From NCBI GenBank assembly GCA_009823505.1, contig VZQC01010587.1, positions 141,538-205,537 of the forward strand: a stretch of 64,000 nucleotides of DNA. Reading direction: 5' to 3'. Below, piece by piece: positions 1 to 10,604 of the stretch (positions are counted from its first letter, which is position 1; every line of letters begins with the position of its first letter). Made by a program: the position numbers and the translations under genes. The notes under the pieces were generated by a model. That model saw only the letters and a program-made list of their open reading frames with translations, did not search any database and was not told where the DNA came from. The stretch comes from Rhizomys pruinosus (taxonomy: Eukaryota > Chordata > Mammalia > Rodentia > Spalacidae).

Positions 1-549
1 AAATGCTTGGACAAAAGCTCAAGCAGCCTTGTATAAGAAATACTAAGAAGCACTCCCATAAAATAAATACTTTTGTTAGACATAATGTCACGACAAACTA
101 GTTTGTTCTGCATTCCTTTGATCTCATATTACTCTAAAATATGCAGTACATATATTCTTCAACCATATACCAAAAATTCCTAACTCTGAAAATAAATGGT
201 AGCTTAGTTCTAGAACCTATTAAGGTTCTAGAACTTATTAACAATATAAGAGCACAGTTGTTTTCAGATCACATTAATGTTGCTCAGTTTGCCTTACAAC
301 TAGGTACTTGGTGCTAGCATCCACAGATGAGGGATTCCATTCATCGTTTGTTTTTCTGGGACTGTGTTACTTCACTTAACATGATATCTTCTAGTTCCAT
401 CCATTTACCTGCAAAGCTCATGATGTCATCTTTCCTTACCGCTACATAGCACTCCATTGTGTAGATGTATCACATTTTCTCTTTCCACTTGTCAGCTGAG
501 GGCACTTGGGTTGGTTCCAGCTCTTTGCTATTGTGAAGAGAGCTGTGCT
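1..549 (-). mobile_element. L1 3'-end fragment, antisense
   Basis: Bases 318-549 are the reverse complement of the last part of L1 ORF2 plus the start of the 3' UTR; they match the same stretch of the intact L1 at 62.99-63.25 kb with scattered changes. Bases 5-23 match, in reverse, a 19-base piece of the 3' UTR of the L1 copy near 51.07 kb. Between them, about 35-300 is AT-rich sequence absent from the 51-kb copy, so either the subfamily has a longer 3' UTR or something inserted. The fragment runs off the window edge and encodes nothing. Confidence 0.75.
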
Positions 550-734
550 TCAGGTGGTCCTGGGAAATCCCCGATCTAAGCTCTGTGCATTTAGAACAGT
601 TTATTTCTCAAAGCCTCTGGCTACACAGCATCCTAGACTTTGTTTCAAGAACTTATTCTTGGCCAGGAATACTTCCTAGCTAGTCCTAATGCCTGAACTC
701 ATCCCATTACTCTTGATGGAAACCTGGAAGCTTT

Positions 735-2770
735 GTGCCACTCCTTGGCATATACCCAAATGACTCATCCTGCTTCAGAGATACTTGTACATCCATGTTT
801 ATTGCTGCTTTTTTCATAATAGCTAAGGAATGGAAGGAAACTGAGTGTCCCTCAACTGATGAGTGGATAATGAAAATGTGGTACATTTACACAATGGAGT
901 TCTACTCAGCAGAAAAGACAAAATCATGAAGTTTGCAGGTAAATAACACTGTTATACTAAGTAACACAGACTTAGAGAAACAGATAACGTATGTTCTCCA
1001 TCTTTTGTGGATTCTAGCACCAAATCCTTATATGTGAGTATCTATCCTGAAGTTACTCCAGGAACCAGGAAAATGGAAAGGAACCAGCAAGGTAAAGAGA
1101 AAGAAGAAACCTGAGAGAAAAGAGCAGTAAGAGACAGGTGTTGCTAAGAGAAAATTTGATAAAATGAGGTACTTAAAGGGGAGCAGAAGAGGGGATTATA
1201 TAAGGAACCATGCGAACGAAGGGGAAGAGGGAGTTCAAGAGGAGGGAGCACAGGAGACCGGTATTGTCGAAGTAGAAATGGCAAACTTAGATTACTTTAA
1301 ATGGGGAGGATGTGGAGGGAAGTTAGACATGGAGAGAGGAGAGATAAATAATGTCTAGCTAGTGCAAAAGACCAGAAGGAATCATATTAGTCAAAAAAAC
1401 TACTGACAAATTACACATACAATATCTCCACAAGAATCCATGTGTAAAATGCTACACAATAAGAAACAGTGCCAGATAGGAGAAACCTTCCTTTGAGTTG
1501 TTGCCCAGGGTGGTCCAAGAGACTCCCAAAATTATACAGGCTTTTGCTGATTGCATCCCAGAACTTGAAGGTAAAACCCTGTTGCTGAAGACAGAACAAA
1601 ACTTCAGACACAGGATTTGGAGCACTGGAGCTGGAACTGACAGGAAAGCTATTTCCCCTGAAGGTAGCTCTCATAGCTTTAGGAAGCACTATTCAAGCTG
1701 CTAAGGGAGAATATCAGTCCATGGTTCATCAACTCCAGCTTCAAGGCCTGATAATCACATCAATGTCCGGTACAGCAAATGGCATTGTTGCAGTAGTGGC
1801 ACTTTTATCTTGGGGGTAACCAACAGCTAAGTCGACTTAAAGCCCACTCAATGGGAGGAAACTCATATGTGGTACGGTAAACATAGCCAAACACACATGG
1901 CTGGAGAGGTCATAGGTCTTAGAGAAAACTCCAAGGCTGTCACATTCCTAGAAGAATGTAATTTCTTACTGTATGCAAAATATGGATCCTTATATTTCCA
2001 GACAAGTATCCCAGTCACCACTCATCAAAGAAGTTTCTTTTGTACCAGACAGAGACTATTATCGAGTACCACAACTGGTCACACACAAGCTTAAGTGGCC
2101 CATCTACAAAGCAACCTCTATACCTAAGGCTCACAGAACGTAGAACAAAGATTAAAGATGACACTAATTTATGTCTCGATTCTCATCAATGAAGCTCCCT
2201 CTTGCAACAGAGGGCCAGGAACACAAAAAGTCACAAATGGCCAAAGTATAGAGAGTGAGTCTGCAGAGTGAGGGTCCTTGGATAGGACTCGTATTAAACT
2301 CCACCCACCGAGGGTTCAGGAACCATTACAGAAGAAAGGGTGGAGAGATTGTAAGATCCAGGAAGGAGGTGCATGAGCAGATGGAAATAGAGTCCTACAG
2401 CCCCCTGGGACTTTGCTCATATGAACCTCCAACAATGGGATCACCACGGACAAGACCCATGCAAACTCAAGCAGACAAAACCCAGCACAGAACTGTGGAA
2501 ATGAGCAGCAATCTTAGTCGGAGAATTATAGGCAGCTGACTATTGCTGGGTGAGGAAGAGCTGATCTTTAAAGAAGAGACCCTAGGTAGGTTGATTAGAC
2601 CCCAGTGGATGAACTTGCACTGAGAGACATCTGGGAACACTCACTTGAATTGATAGCCCTTACCATAAATGACATAATGCATAAAATCCAGAGCATGTGG
2701 TTATGGCAAGGTACTGATGAGGAAGGGGGTATAAGGGTAATTAAGATGGTCTGTGAGAAATACAAAAAAA
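735..2770 (+). mobile_element. L1 3' end with Lx-like 3' UTR (5'-truncated)
   Basis: The first 195 bases translate as the C-terminal tail of L1 ORF2 (about residues 1178-1240 of the intact copy, including the MWYxYTMEFY motif). A purine-rich stretch follows, then more than 1 kb resembling from memory the 3' UTR of rodent Lx-type L1s. It closes near 2,770 with a G-rich then A-rich tail. No more of ORF2 is present, so it is a 5'-truncated dead insertion. It lies head-to-head with the antisense fragment at 1-549, about 185 bp apart. The subfamily name is from memory. Confidence 0.75.
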
Positions 2771-3734
2771 GCCAATATTAATTTTACAAAAAAATCTACT
2801 GAAACTCTCACTATGATTCCCGGTGGCCATAAATCTCTGTGCCACCGAATTATTATCAGTGATTCACTATAAATGAAACCAACACAAATATCTCACACTT
2901 AGTAAAAACAAAAAGTGAAATCACATCCCAATGCATGTATTGAGATGAGCTTTTGTCAGTTTATTCCTGGATCTATATGTAAATATTATTTATTGCTCAG
3001 AAGAAGCAGCTCAGCATTAATTTTACTATTTTTTGCTCATACACATGATGCATAAACTGAAAATATTTTATTATGGCAATATAATTAGATTCTTTAAATT
3101 CCTTCTATGCTTTATAAAAAATTAATATAATAGTCTATAATCAAACATAGTTTTGATTTTGTTACCTGACAACTTGATAATGTTCTGCTTTTTTAAAGCA
3201 AGGAATAGGAAAGTGCCTGATGAGCAAAGGTTCATTCTCTGGTCATTTAATAATTCACTTTCTCACTTTCTAGAAAGTACACCTAGACACCTTTACTCTG
3301 AATTATCAAGTTATTGTTAATTATGCTGTTGCACTGTAATTTCAATCCACTTTTAAAAAACTCCATATCTTTACAAATGGCAAGTTGAAAATGTAAATTT
3401 TAAAGTTGGCTAAACTTTTGCCAAACATAATGATTTTTAATTAAATACTTGGATCTTATTTATTGTTTTAAATATATTGCTCTATTTCGGAGCTATAGAT
3501 TAAACTCAGTTATGGAAAATGTCCGTCAAAAATACTCAGCAGTAGGAGCAATTTTCACTATCAAACAGCTAAATCAGACATATTTTATAACAGAAAAATA
3601 GAATTTCTAGTCAAATAGCTATTTTAAGGAATTCTGTAAAAATTCTGAAACTGATCACTAAAAATAAATTCAAGGTGATGATCAACTGCAATATGTTTAA
3701 ATAAATTATAAAGCAAGATGACCAATACACTTCA
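2771..3734. other. AT-rich unique sequence
   Basis: No SINE, LINE, microsatellite or convincing exon seen. Very AT-rich with short open frames only. Confidence 0.6.
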
Positions 3735-4110
3735 TGTAAAGCAAAGTTATTGAATGTGAAATGTCCCCCAGCAGGGTCATGTGTTTGGATAGTTGGTCTT
3801 CAGTTGGTGGCCTCTTTAGGAAGGTTGTTAAACTGGGATTTGAGGCCTGACCGGCAACCCTAGAACCACGGGGCAGGGTTGACTGGTTACAGCTGGACAC
3901 TGGCTCTGGGCTGGCTGGCTGTCTACTTCCTGATCTGAAGATTTGAGGAGTTGTAGCCACACATTCCTCCTACAATTAGCTCCTTGATGTTTTACACATC
4001 ATGATAGACTACACCTTCTAAAACCATGAGCCCAAATAAGCCATTCCTCATCTAAGTTCTCCTGTCAGGTATGTGGTTTCAGTGACATAAAAGCAACTCA
4101 CACAAGGTGC
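3735..4110 (-). mobile_element. Rodent interspersed repeat, family not named
   Basis: The reverse complement resembles a common rodent interspersed repeat whose name I cannot give with confidence. A member in the opposite orientation lies at 54,945-55,310. The shared order on that strand is: a 'tggctcatggtt' region, an 'aaggtgtagtctatcatg' region, then a 'ggaagcag/gtagacag' region. It is strongly diverged, with no coding potential. Confidence 0.45.
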
Positions 4111-4287
4111 AGTGTTTCTCTTCCAAATTTGGATGCAACTGTTGACTACTGTTGACTGGCATAGAAGAATAATTATATAAGAACTCATGTCCAAATCAGA
4201 AATACCACTAACAATAAAAGGTTCTTCCAGGCTTCTAATTGGTCTAATAGCATACAGTTCTTTGTTTCAATTATAAAAGTAAAGTAT

Positions 4288-4449
4288 AGCCGGGCGTGGT
4301 GGTGCGCGCCTTTAATCTGAGCACTCGGGAGGCAGAGGCAGGCAGATATTTGTGAGTTCAAGGCCAGCCTGGTGTACAGAGTGAGTTCCAGAACAGCTGA
4401 GACTACAGGGAGACCCTGTCTCGAAAAGACCAAAAAAAAAAAAAAAAAA
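4288..4449 (+). mobile_element. B1 SINE
   Basis: Near-full-length B1 (7SL-derived) starting agccgggcgtggtgg, with the usual 'aggccagcctgg' centre and a pure A tail of 18. Only a few changes from the young B1 at 41,724, so it is fairly recent. Flanks share an imperfect 'aaagtaaa' that may be the target-site duplication. Confidence 0.93.
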
Positions 4450-4654
4450 GTAAACATTTTATGTAACATATGAGAAATAATCATAGTTGAAGAAAAATTT
4501 CATGCTATGATTTGTACAATAGTTTTGACAATTCTATTAACTAATACACAAATCTGAAAAAATCCACAGGAAAATGCTTTATCTCTGGGTTTATGCACTC
4601 GATATTTTCAGAAAACAGTCTAGTTGAATTTAACCTGCAAGCCAGAAAAGATGT

Positions 4655-4765
4655 CCCCCATCTGTAGTCCCAGTTTCTGAGGAGGCTGAGGCAGGAATAT
4701 TGCTCAAGCATCAGAGTTCAAGATCAGCCTAGGCAACATGGCAAGGTCTGGTCAAAATAAATGAG
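4655..4765 (+). mobile_element. Old B1/PB1-like monomer
   Basis: Diverged 7SL-type sequence with ordered landmarks 'gaggctgaggcaggaatatt', 'caagatcagcctaggcaacatgg' and a decayed 'ggtctggtcaaaa' end. Much older than the B1 at 4,288. Confidence 0.65.
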
Positions 4766-5010
4766 TGGAATCAGCATCGCTGATCCAGCTGTTTGAGCTG
4801 TTTCTTGTTACTTTTCTTTGTAGCTAAGTTACATCCTCAGGATGGATATTATGTACAGTAGAAAATAAACTTTTGCAACTACATGTAGAAGCCTTTGTGT
4901 CCTATTTGGTATCTCTCATAGTTTTTTTTTGTTATTTCATTCTCACCCTTCTGCCTCGAAAACAAGGCAATCTTTCCTAAGAATCATGAGATGAAAAGAT
5001 GTTAAATATC

Positions 5011-5255
5011 GGCCTAGAGGGATGTCTCAGTGGTTAAGAGCACTGGCTGCTCTTGCAAAAGACTCTGGTTTGATTCCCAGCATCCACGTGGCAGCTAACA
5101 ACCACAGGTAACTCCAGTTCCAGGGTATCCAATGCCCTCTTCTGATCTCTGAAGGGATTGCACAGCACTTTGCACAACACAGGTGAACTTATGTACATGC
5201 AAGCAGTGCACTCCTAGACAGAAAATTTAAAAATAATAAAATATATATTTTAAGA
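5011..5255 (+). mobile_element. B2/B3-type SINE
   Basis: tRNA-derived head ('tctcagtggttaagagcact', B-box-like 'ggtttgattcccagc'), body with a single 'ctccagttccagggt' unit, 'ccctcttctgatctctg', and an A/T-rich end. Moderately diverged older copy without the 17-bp duplication of the young copies. Imperfect flanking repeats (gatgttaaatatc / gatattaaaaatc) suggest the target site. Confidence 0.88.
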
Positions 5256-6769
5256 TATTAAAAATCATCATTATCCCCAGAATTCCACTTTCCATATGTC
5301 TGAAATCTGAAACTCTTTTTGAGTCCTCACACCCCATTTCTATTTTATTAACACCATAATTGTCTTTAATATGCAAAACCCTGAACCTCTGTGGATTGAT
5401 GATTAATCATTAGAAGAAACCTGTTTTCTCCATCTGGTTTTAATGTCATTTAAAGGGCCATGTGTCATGTTAAGATTTAATACGGATGAAACCTCTATCT
5501 TTAATAAACAACATGGAGAAAGATCTATATGAATCTTGAGTCATTCTTGCCAGGTTGATTTTAGGAAAGAAAAAATTAACTTAGTTAAAGCTATCCTTAA
5601 GCATACACTGCTTGGAAAGCTGCCGTATACACCGGTTTGAACTTCATGAATCTTTTCTGTTCATACGTAGTCTAATCTAGCCTGATCCAATCCAAGCTTT
5701 GTTTTTCCTTTAATCTATCATAGGATCTCAGTCCCTGGAGGAGGATTACTGAACAGTTCCAGAGAGGGCCTGGAGAGGTACAGATGGAATTACAGCAGGC
5801 ACGTTATGGACTCAGCACTGAGGAGCTTGTTTCCAATGTGATGTTTGTCCTCCTAGCAAACAAAAATACCGATAGAGCTTTCTTGCCATTTGTCAGTGAA
5901 AATAGGTGTATTATTATCCCCCAAACCCAGAAGACTAATATTACAAACTGCCTTTCGATTGGAGGCAGGTAGCCTAAACTAATGAAGGAGGTGGGGTGCG
6001 AACAGAGGCAGCAGCAAGGATCGGCTCCAGGAGGAGGCTTGCCTCCTCTCAAGGTTGAGGCTGCTATTCTGCTCCATTCTCCTGTAGTTAGATCTTCATT
6101 GTTTCCACCTACACTTCTCAATGTGAAACTTCTCAATTTGCAAGCACTGGCCATTAAATCAACATTCTTATAAAATGCACTGGAGACAAAACTCAGGAAG
6201 CCTGTAGGATCTGTCTGCTCTATGGTTATTGGTTAGCAGTCTCTACCTCAATGTAATATGATATTTTTGCCTCTGGTGAGAGAACAAAGACATCTTTCAT
6301 CAAAGTTTGGGTCTCCTGCTTGACCCCAGCCAGCCTCCGATCTTAGCTCTGCTTCAGCAGGTATTAACCCGTGGTAACAGATCTATAGCTGCTCCACACA
6401 CGACTCCTGTAAGTTTAAAGAAGAGTGCAGGATCAACCACTTAATATGCCAAGCTTTGTGGAGGCTGAATGAGCTGTCTTCAGTGACCCCCGCATTCCAT
6501 AGATTTTTCTCAGAGCTTTAAACTCATATGATGCAACTTCTTTATGCAGCTTCCAATAAATATGCCTTATGGGGATAATAGCACTTTAATAATTGGAAGT
6601 TCTGCAAACACAGTTTTATTCTGGAAGGTTTCCTTATGCCTTGGGCCTCTCTAGCTCCAGGAACTTTTCAGTTGAAAGTAGCTGTTATTCCGGGTTTCAG
6701 CTCTTCTTATACTCAACTCAGCCTACAATAACCCTGATTTATTTTACTTCTGATGATATTGTCTCAAAA
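5256..6769. other. Unique sequence, no gene seen
   Basis: No recognisable interspersed repeat. Short frames at 5,784-6,173 on both strands overlap each other and lack splice context, so I do not call them genes. Confidence 0.5.
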
Positions 6770-6865
6770 CTATGTCCCAAAATTTCTTAGTTTTCCTCCT
6801 TATGAGAGATAGAACTGCTATGTCCCAAAATTTCTTAGTTTTCCTCCTTATGAGAGATAGAACTG
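6770..6865. repeat. Perfect 48-bp tandem duplication
   Basis: Copies 6,770-6,817 and 6,818-6,865 are identical over 48 bases, beginning ctatgtcccaaaatttc and ending gagatagaactg. No divergence indicates a recent event. Confidence 0.95.
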
Positions 6866-6967
6866 TTTCCTGCTCCTGCAGAGTGGGCTTGGGCTGGCTA
6901 TAGTTAATGACTTGCTTTGGTGAACAGAATATGATGATAATGGGCTTTTTGTTTGTTTTCCAATTAT

Positions 6968-7013
6968 TCCTCCTCCTCCTCCTCCTCCTCCTCCTCCTCC
7001 TCCTCCTCCTCCT
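6968..7013. repeat. (TCC)n microsatellite
   Basis: About 15 uninterrupted TCC units ending in 'ttcctctc'. Read on the minus strand it makes the Arg-run of a spurious frame. Confidence 0.97.
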
Positions 7014-7146
7014 TCCTCTCACACTGAATCTCACCCACTATACAACCCAGCTCTCCTGAAGCTGATGGCAATGGTTCTGCCTCAGCCTTCTTCGTGGTGT
7101 GAGGCTCAATGGTTAGTTTTGAGACTATATCATAGACACTTAGGCA

Positions 7147-7172
7147 TGTGTGTGTGTGTGTGTGTGTGTGTG
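7147..7172. repeat. (TG)n microsatellite
   Basis: Thirteen TG units abutting an antisense ID-like element; may have grown from that SINE's tail. Confidence 0.95.
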
Positions 7173-7174
7173 TT

Positions 7175-7250
7175 GCTGTAGGTAGAATCCAATTTTATAC
7201 ATGCAAGGCAAGCACTACACCAAATAAATGATTTACATCCCCCACCCTCT
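7175..7250 (-). mobile_element. ID-like SINE, antisense, degraded
   Basis: On the minus strand: a 'ggggatgtaa..catttatttggtgtagtgcttgccttgcatg' layout like the tRNA-Ala-derived ID head ('ctcagtggtagagcgcttgcc'), but diverged. Truncated. Confidence 0.5.
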
Positions 7251-8474
7251 CTTAACTTACTCTTCAGGAAGCCAGAGGTTATGAAGGAACTCAGCTCTAT
7301 AGAGCAGCTTATGGATAGAGGTACCAAGGTGCCTGGCCAGCAGTTAGAGGAATGACATAGTTCTCCAACCCCAGCCAGGCCATCAGACCACTGTGACTCT
7401 GTCTGGTAGCTTGCCTGCAACAATGAGTTGTTAATAATCACCAGTTACACAGCTCCAGAATTCTGGCCAGCAGAACTTACAGGATATTAAAGCTTATTGT
7501 TTAAATATGCAAAACGTGGTTGTGATCTCCCAAATGACAATAGATAACGAAAATGGATGGAAATAACACAACAGAGTGATTCCAATCCCACCACTCAAGC
7601 TCATCATCTTTTTCTACTTTTCAATTTATCAAGGCAAGGAGATAGAGTATATCCCTATGCAGCTGTGATGCCCCTATACCCTAAACACAATGAGAGCTTG
7701 GTGCAGGAGGAAACTAAGGATTGTGTATAAGATGAAAGGTAACCAATGTAAAGGAGGTCATCCCTTACATGGAGAGGTCTTAAGTTTGAGTGGGATTGGC
7801 AAGGGGTGATGATGGTATCTCAGATATTTTTGTCTTTAGGTTGAAGAAACTGATTATATGGTAAGCAAGTAAGTTTTAATTCTCCCCTAAGACTAATTTC
7901 TCTTAGTGTGATTAAAAGTTGAGGTCAAATAAGAAATTCAGCCAAACTCTGAGGTTACATTAATTTTACATTAAACTTACTAACCTCCCAAATTAAGTTC
8001 CCCTTTGACATGCACAATCAAGAGCCAGGATTTCTCAGAGAGCATCTGATAGCCACTGTACCAAGGAAGAGCTCCAAGTAGAGACAACAGTGTTCTCTTC
8101 TCCCTCTGGCTTTTACTTCAGAACTTAGTTCCTTATGCTCTGTTGAGGTGAAACTTCAGTATCTAAACCCCATGAGTTAATTCACAAATCTCTGCCCAAG
8201 CTAATGATATTTCAGTTTCATAATGTGTAGGGAGCCCAGTAGGAATTTCTCATGTCAGAGAGCATGGATTCCCTCAATTTCAAGGTTTCAGGGTCACAGA
8301 AGAACTCCAGAAAACTCTGGTGATAACATCCCATCACCCACAGGGCTCCAGGTCCAAATTAATAACTTACAATTTTATCTCAGAATTGTATCATTTACGA
8401 ATACAAGCCGTTTGTCTGTGTAAAAGTGCAAATAATCCATGAGAAAAGGCAGGTGTCTTCTGGCAAGATAAAGA
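7251..8474. other. Unique sequence, no gene seen
   Basis: No repeat family recognised and no frame with splice support. Confidence 0.5.
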
Positions 8475-8546
8475 ATAATACAGAGTATGTATACACCAAG
8501 CAAGGGTAAGAAAATACAGAGTACGTATACACCAAGCAAGGGTGAG
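8475..8546. repeat. 36-bp tandem duplication
   Basis: Two copies (8,475-8,510 and 8,511-8,546) sharing 'cagagtaNgtatacacc' and 'aagcaagggt', with a few differences; older than the 48-bp duplication at 6,770. Confidence 0.85.
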
Positions 8547-8859
8547 AAAAGGTATATTTTGAGGTGTGTGGGAATGCCCTGAAAGGGAGAAAAAAAATCT
8601 AGAAATAAAAGGATTTGCATTTAATTCTCTTTTGTGACCAGAGGCAGCCCTGCTAATACCATCTTAATGAGCCCAGGCCTAGCCCCTAATCTCATAAAAC
8701 CTTCAAAAGAGAAAATTTTTGAAGTCAGAGTTTCTCTTTTGATGTTTGCCTCTAGGTTTACTGGCCCGATTTAGGGGGCTCTGGGAACATAAAATTGGCA
8801 TGAATCAGTGAAAGTAATAACAAACAGGACTCTTCAATGATAAGCTGAATCACAATCAC

Positions 8860-10478
8860 CTTACAGCTTGCATATTTATTGAACAAATACTACTAAAGTA
8901 GCTAAAATACATTGGGTACTTATGAGTGCATCAGTAAAGATCACAAGTTACAAAAGCCTGCGTTTTCAGCAGTACACAACTGCAATTCTACATAAATGCC
9001 ACAGATGCGGAATACTGTTTTCTTGCTTTATTTACAAAGCTGATATATCTATCCTAACAAAGGGGGCAGTGGGAAGAATGCACAAGAAACTCAGGCCGAT
9101 GGGGGAGCAAGGAGAGAACGACGTACAGCGCATGCGTCATCGGTGTGTAACAGTCAGAAGCGCAACAGTTCAGAACAAGGCCTGCCCTGTCAAAGGAAAA
9201 GCTAAAAAGACAGTTATATAAAAATTAAGGTGGGCTTTCAGTCTGGCTAACACAACAACATTCCGTGAATAGATGGTATTATCTGATTTTATTTTTGTTT
9301 ATCCATTTCATTGGGAGCAAGGACAAAAATGTAAAATCGACACCTTGCTTATCAAAAATGCAAAATAAAAAAAGGTATTCTGCCATTTATTATTTTTATT
9401 TTGTAAAGACACTTTTTTCTGACTTTATCTTTGGGCACGTTATAATTTTCAAATTCTGACTCAGATTGCCGGTGCTTTCGGCTTTTCCACAGGGCACTTA
9501 TTAGAAAAGAGTGGACCTCCCCACCCCCCAAAAATATCCAAACAAAAATCAAAGAGACACCTCAAAATGCCTGTAAAATTATTGCTTTTCTTTCTCTAAG
9601 TCAGGCAGGTGAGGCTACAGAAAAGAAGAGATTTGGTAGGTAAATTACAGTTTTGTGATTGCTCCCGCTACCGTGGCTGCATATTCATGAGGGCCAGCCA
9701 ATGAGACCTCAGTCTCACACACTCTTTTGGTAGCATTCTCTCAACCTACAACACTGAAGAAGAAAGCCACACTGAAGACACAAGGAAAACAAGTCAATCC
9801 AGTCTAGAGAACAACATTCGGGGAAACAGAGTACCAACACCTTCTTAGAACATGGAAATAAAAAATAACTCCATCAGAGCTACCTCGCCAAGGAGCATGT
9901 TGAAAGTCCAAAATAGCACCATTCATCAGTGTGTCAGGTCCTGTGGCAGCATCTCAGTCACTTACCACAAGGAAACAATGAGTTTCAAACTACTTCTATA
10001 CATCAAAAGAGTACATGGATAAAATATAGAGATATACAGACAATTGATGAACATAAAACTACTAGGCTTGTTACATCTAAATGAAAAAAAAGGGGAGAGG
10101 GAGGGGACTCTCAGCCTCTGCAAGAAGCAGTCAGGAGCGGCGTGAATGAAAAGGCAGGAGTGGACCAGTTGTGTGAGCGCAGTGGGAGTTTGAGTTGTGG
10201 AAGACATTGTTGTAGCGAACCAGGCCTGAAGGCCCACCTGTAAGGGCTGTAAACGTGGATTCACAGTGTGAAATTCTGAGCATTTTCACTTGAGTCAGAA
10301 TGATTAAAAACTGGTTTGATGATACCTATTTGTCCACTGTAAATTCTCTAAAGCAAGGCTTAGAGTCCCATAGTTTCTTCCTATATTTGATGATTTACAC
10401 AGAAAAAAATCCCATATATGATACCATGACCTCATCAATACCCATACACCATATGCAATACAAATGGAGGTGTTACGA
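8860..10478 (-). other. Probable 3' UTR of an unidentified minus-strand gene
   Basis: This region follows the candidate stop codon at 10,479-10,481 on the minus strand. A canonical AATAAA lies at 8,875-8,880 (minus), followed by GT-rich sequence where cleavage would fall near 8,855-8,865. A second AATAAA at 9,028-9,033 overlaps a Pumilio-type TGTAAATA (9,030-9,037), giving a possible shorter form. No SINE or LINE interrupts the ~1.6 kb, unlike the flanks, which suits an exon under constraint. Around 9,060-9,200 several CpG sites survive, also unusual for neutral rodent DNA. The function of the UTR and the gene is unknown. Confidence 0.5.
8875..8880 (-). terminator. Candidate poly(A) signal AATAAA
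   Basis: Exact AATAAA on the minus strand with a GT-rich element ('gtaaggtgattgtg') about 20 bases downstream. It ends the SINE-free block that starts at the candidate last exon. Confidence 0.5.
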
Positions 10479-10604
10479 TTAAAAAGAGTAGAGGTAACTG
10501 ATATTTGGGGAGCGGAGTTCATTGCTGCCCAGTGGAGTCAGGGAGGCAGCGCTGGTCTCAGCAGCCTTCTTGCGGTTCACTTCCTTTGGCACAGGAAGTC
10601 GTCC
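10479..10604 (-). CDS. Candidate last coding exon of unidentified protein
   Basis: Read on the minus strand, an acceptor (…ggttacctgcag) is followed directly by 41 open codons and a TAA stop at 10,479-10,481. The peptide begins GRLPVPKEVNRKKA, passes through a Ser/Thr-rich middle and ends SPNISYLYSF. A basic cluster (KEVNRKK) precedes a polar tail. Codon third positions are mostly G or C within an AT-rich neighbourhood, as expected of real coding sequence. The exon would start in phase 0. The TG-rich tract upstream serves as a weak pyrimidine tract. The frame stays open upstream of the acceptor, so the splice site is chosen from consensus, not forced. I do not recognise the family: no enzyme motif or membrane segment is visible in so short a tail. 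The CpG-island promoter at 37 kb is one possible source of the transcript. Confidence 0.5.
   Translation of the reverse strand, partial: GRLPVPKEVNRKKAAETSAASLTPLGSNELRSPNISYLYSF

Noticed and set aside
5804..6173. 116-codon minus and 63-codon plus frames
   Set aside because: Opposite-strand frames over the same DNA without splice support; the chosen boundaries are arbitrary.
6744..7034. Minus frame with a long Arg run
   Set aside because: It is the translated (TCC)n microsatellite preceded by the 48-bp duplication.
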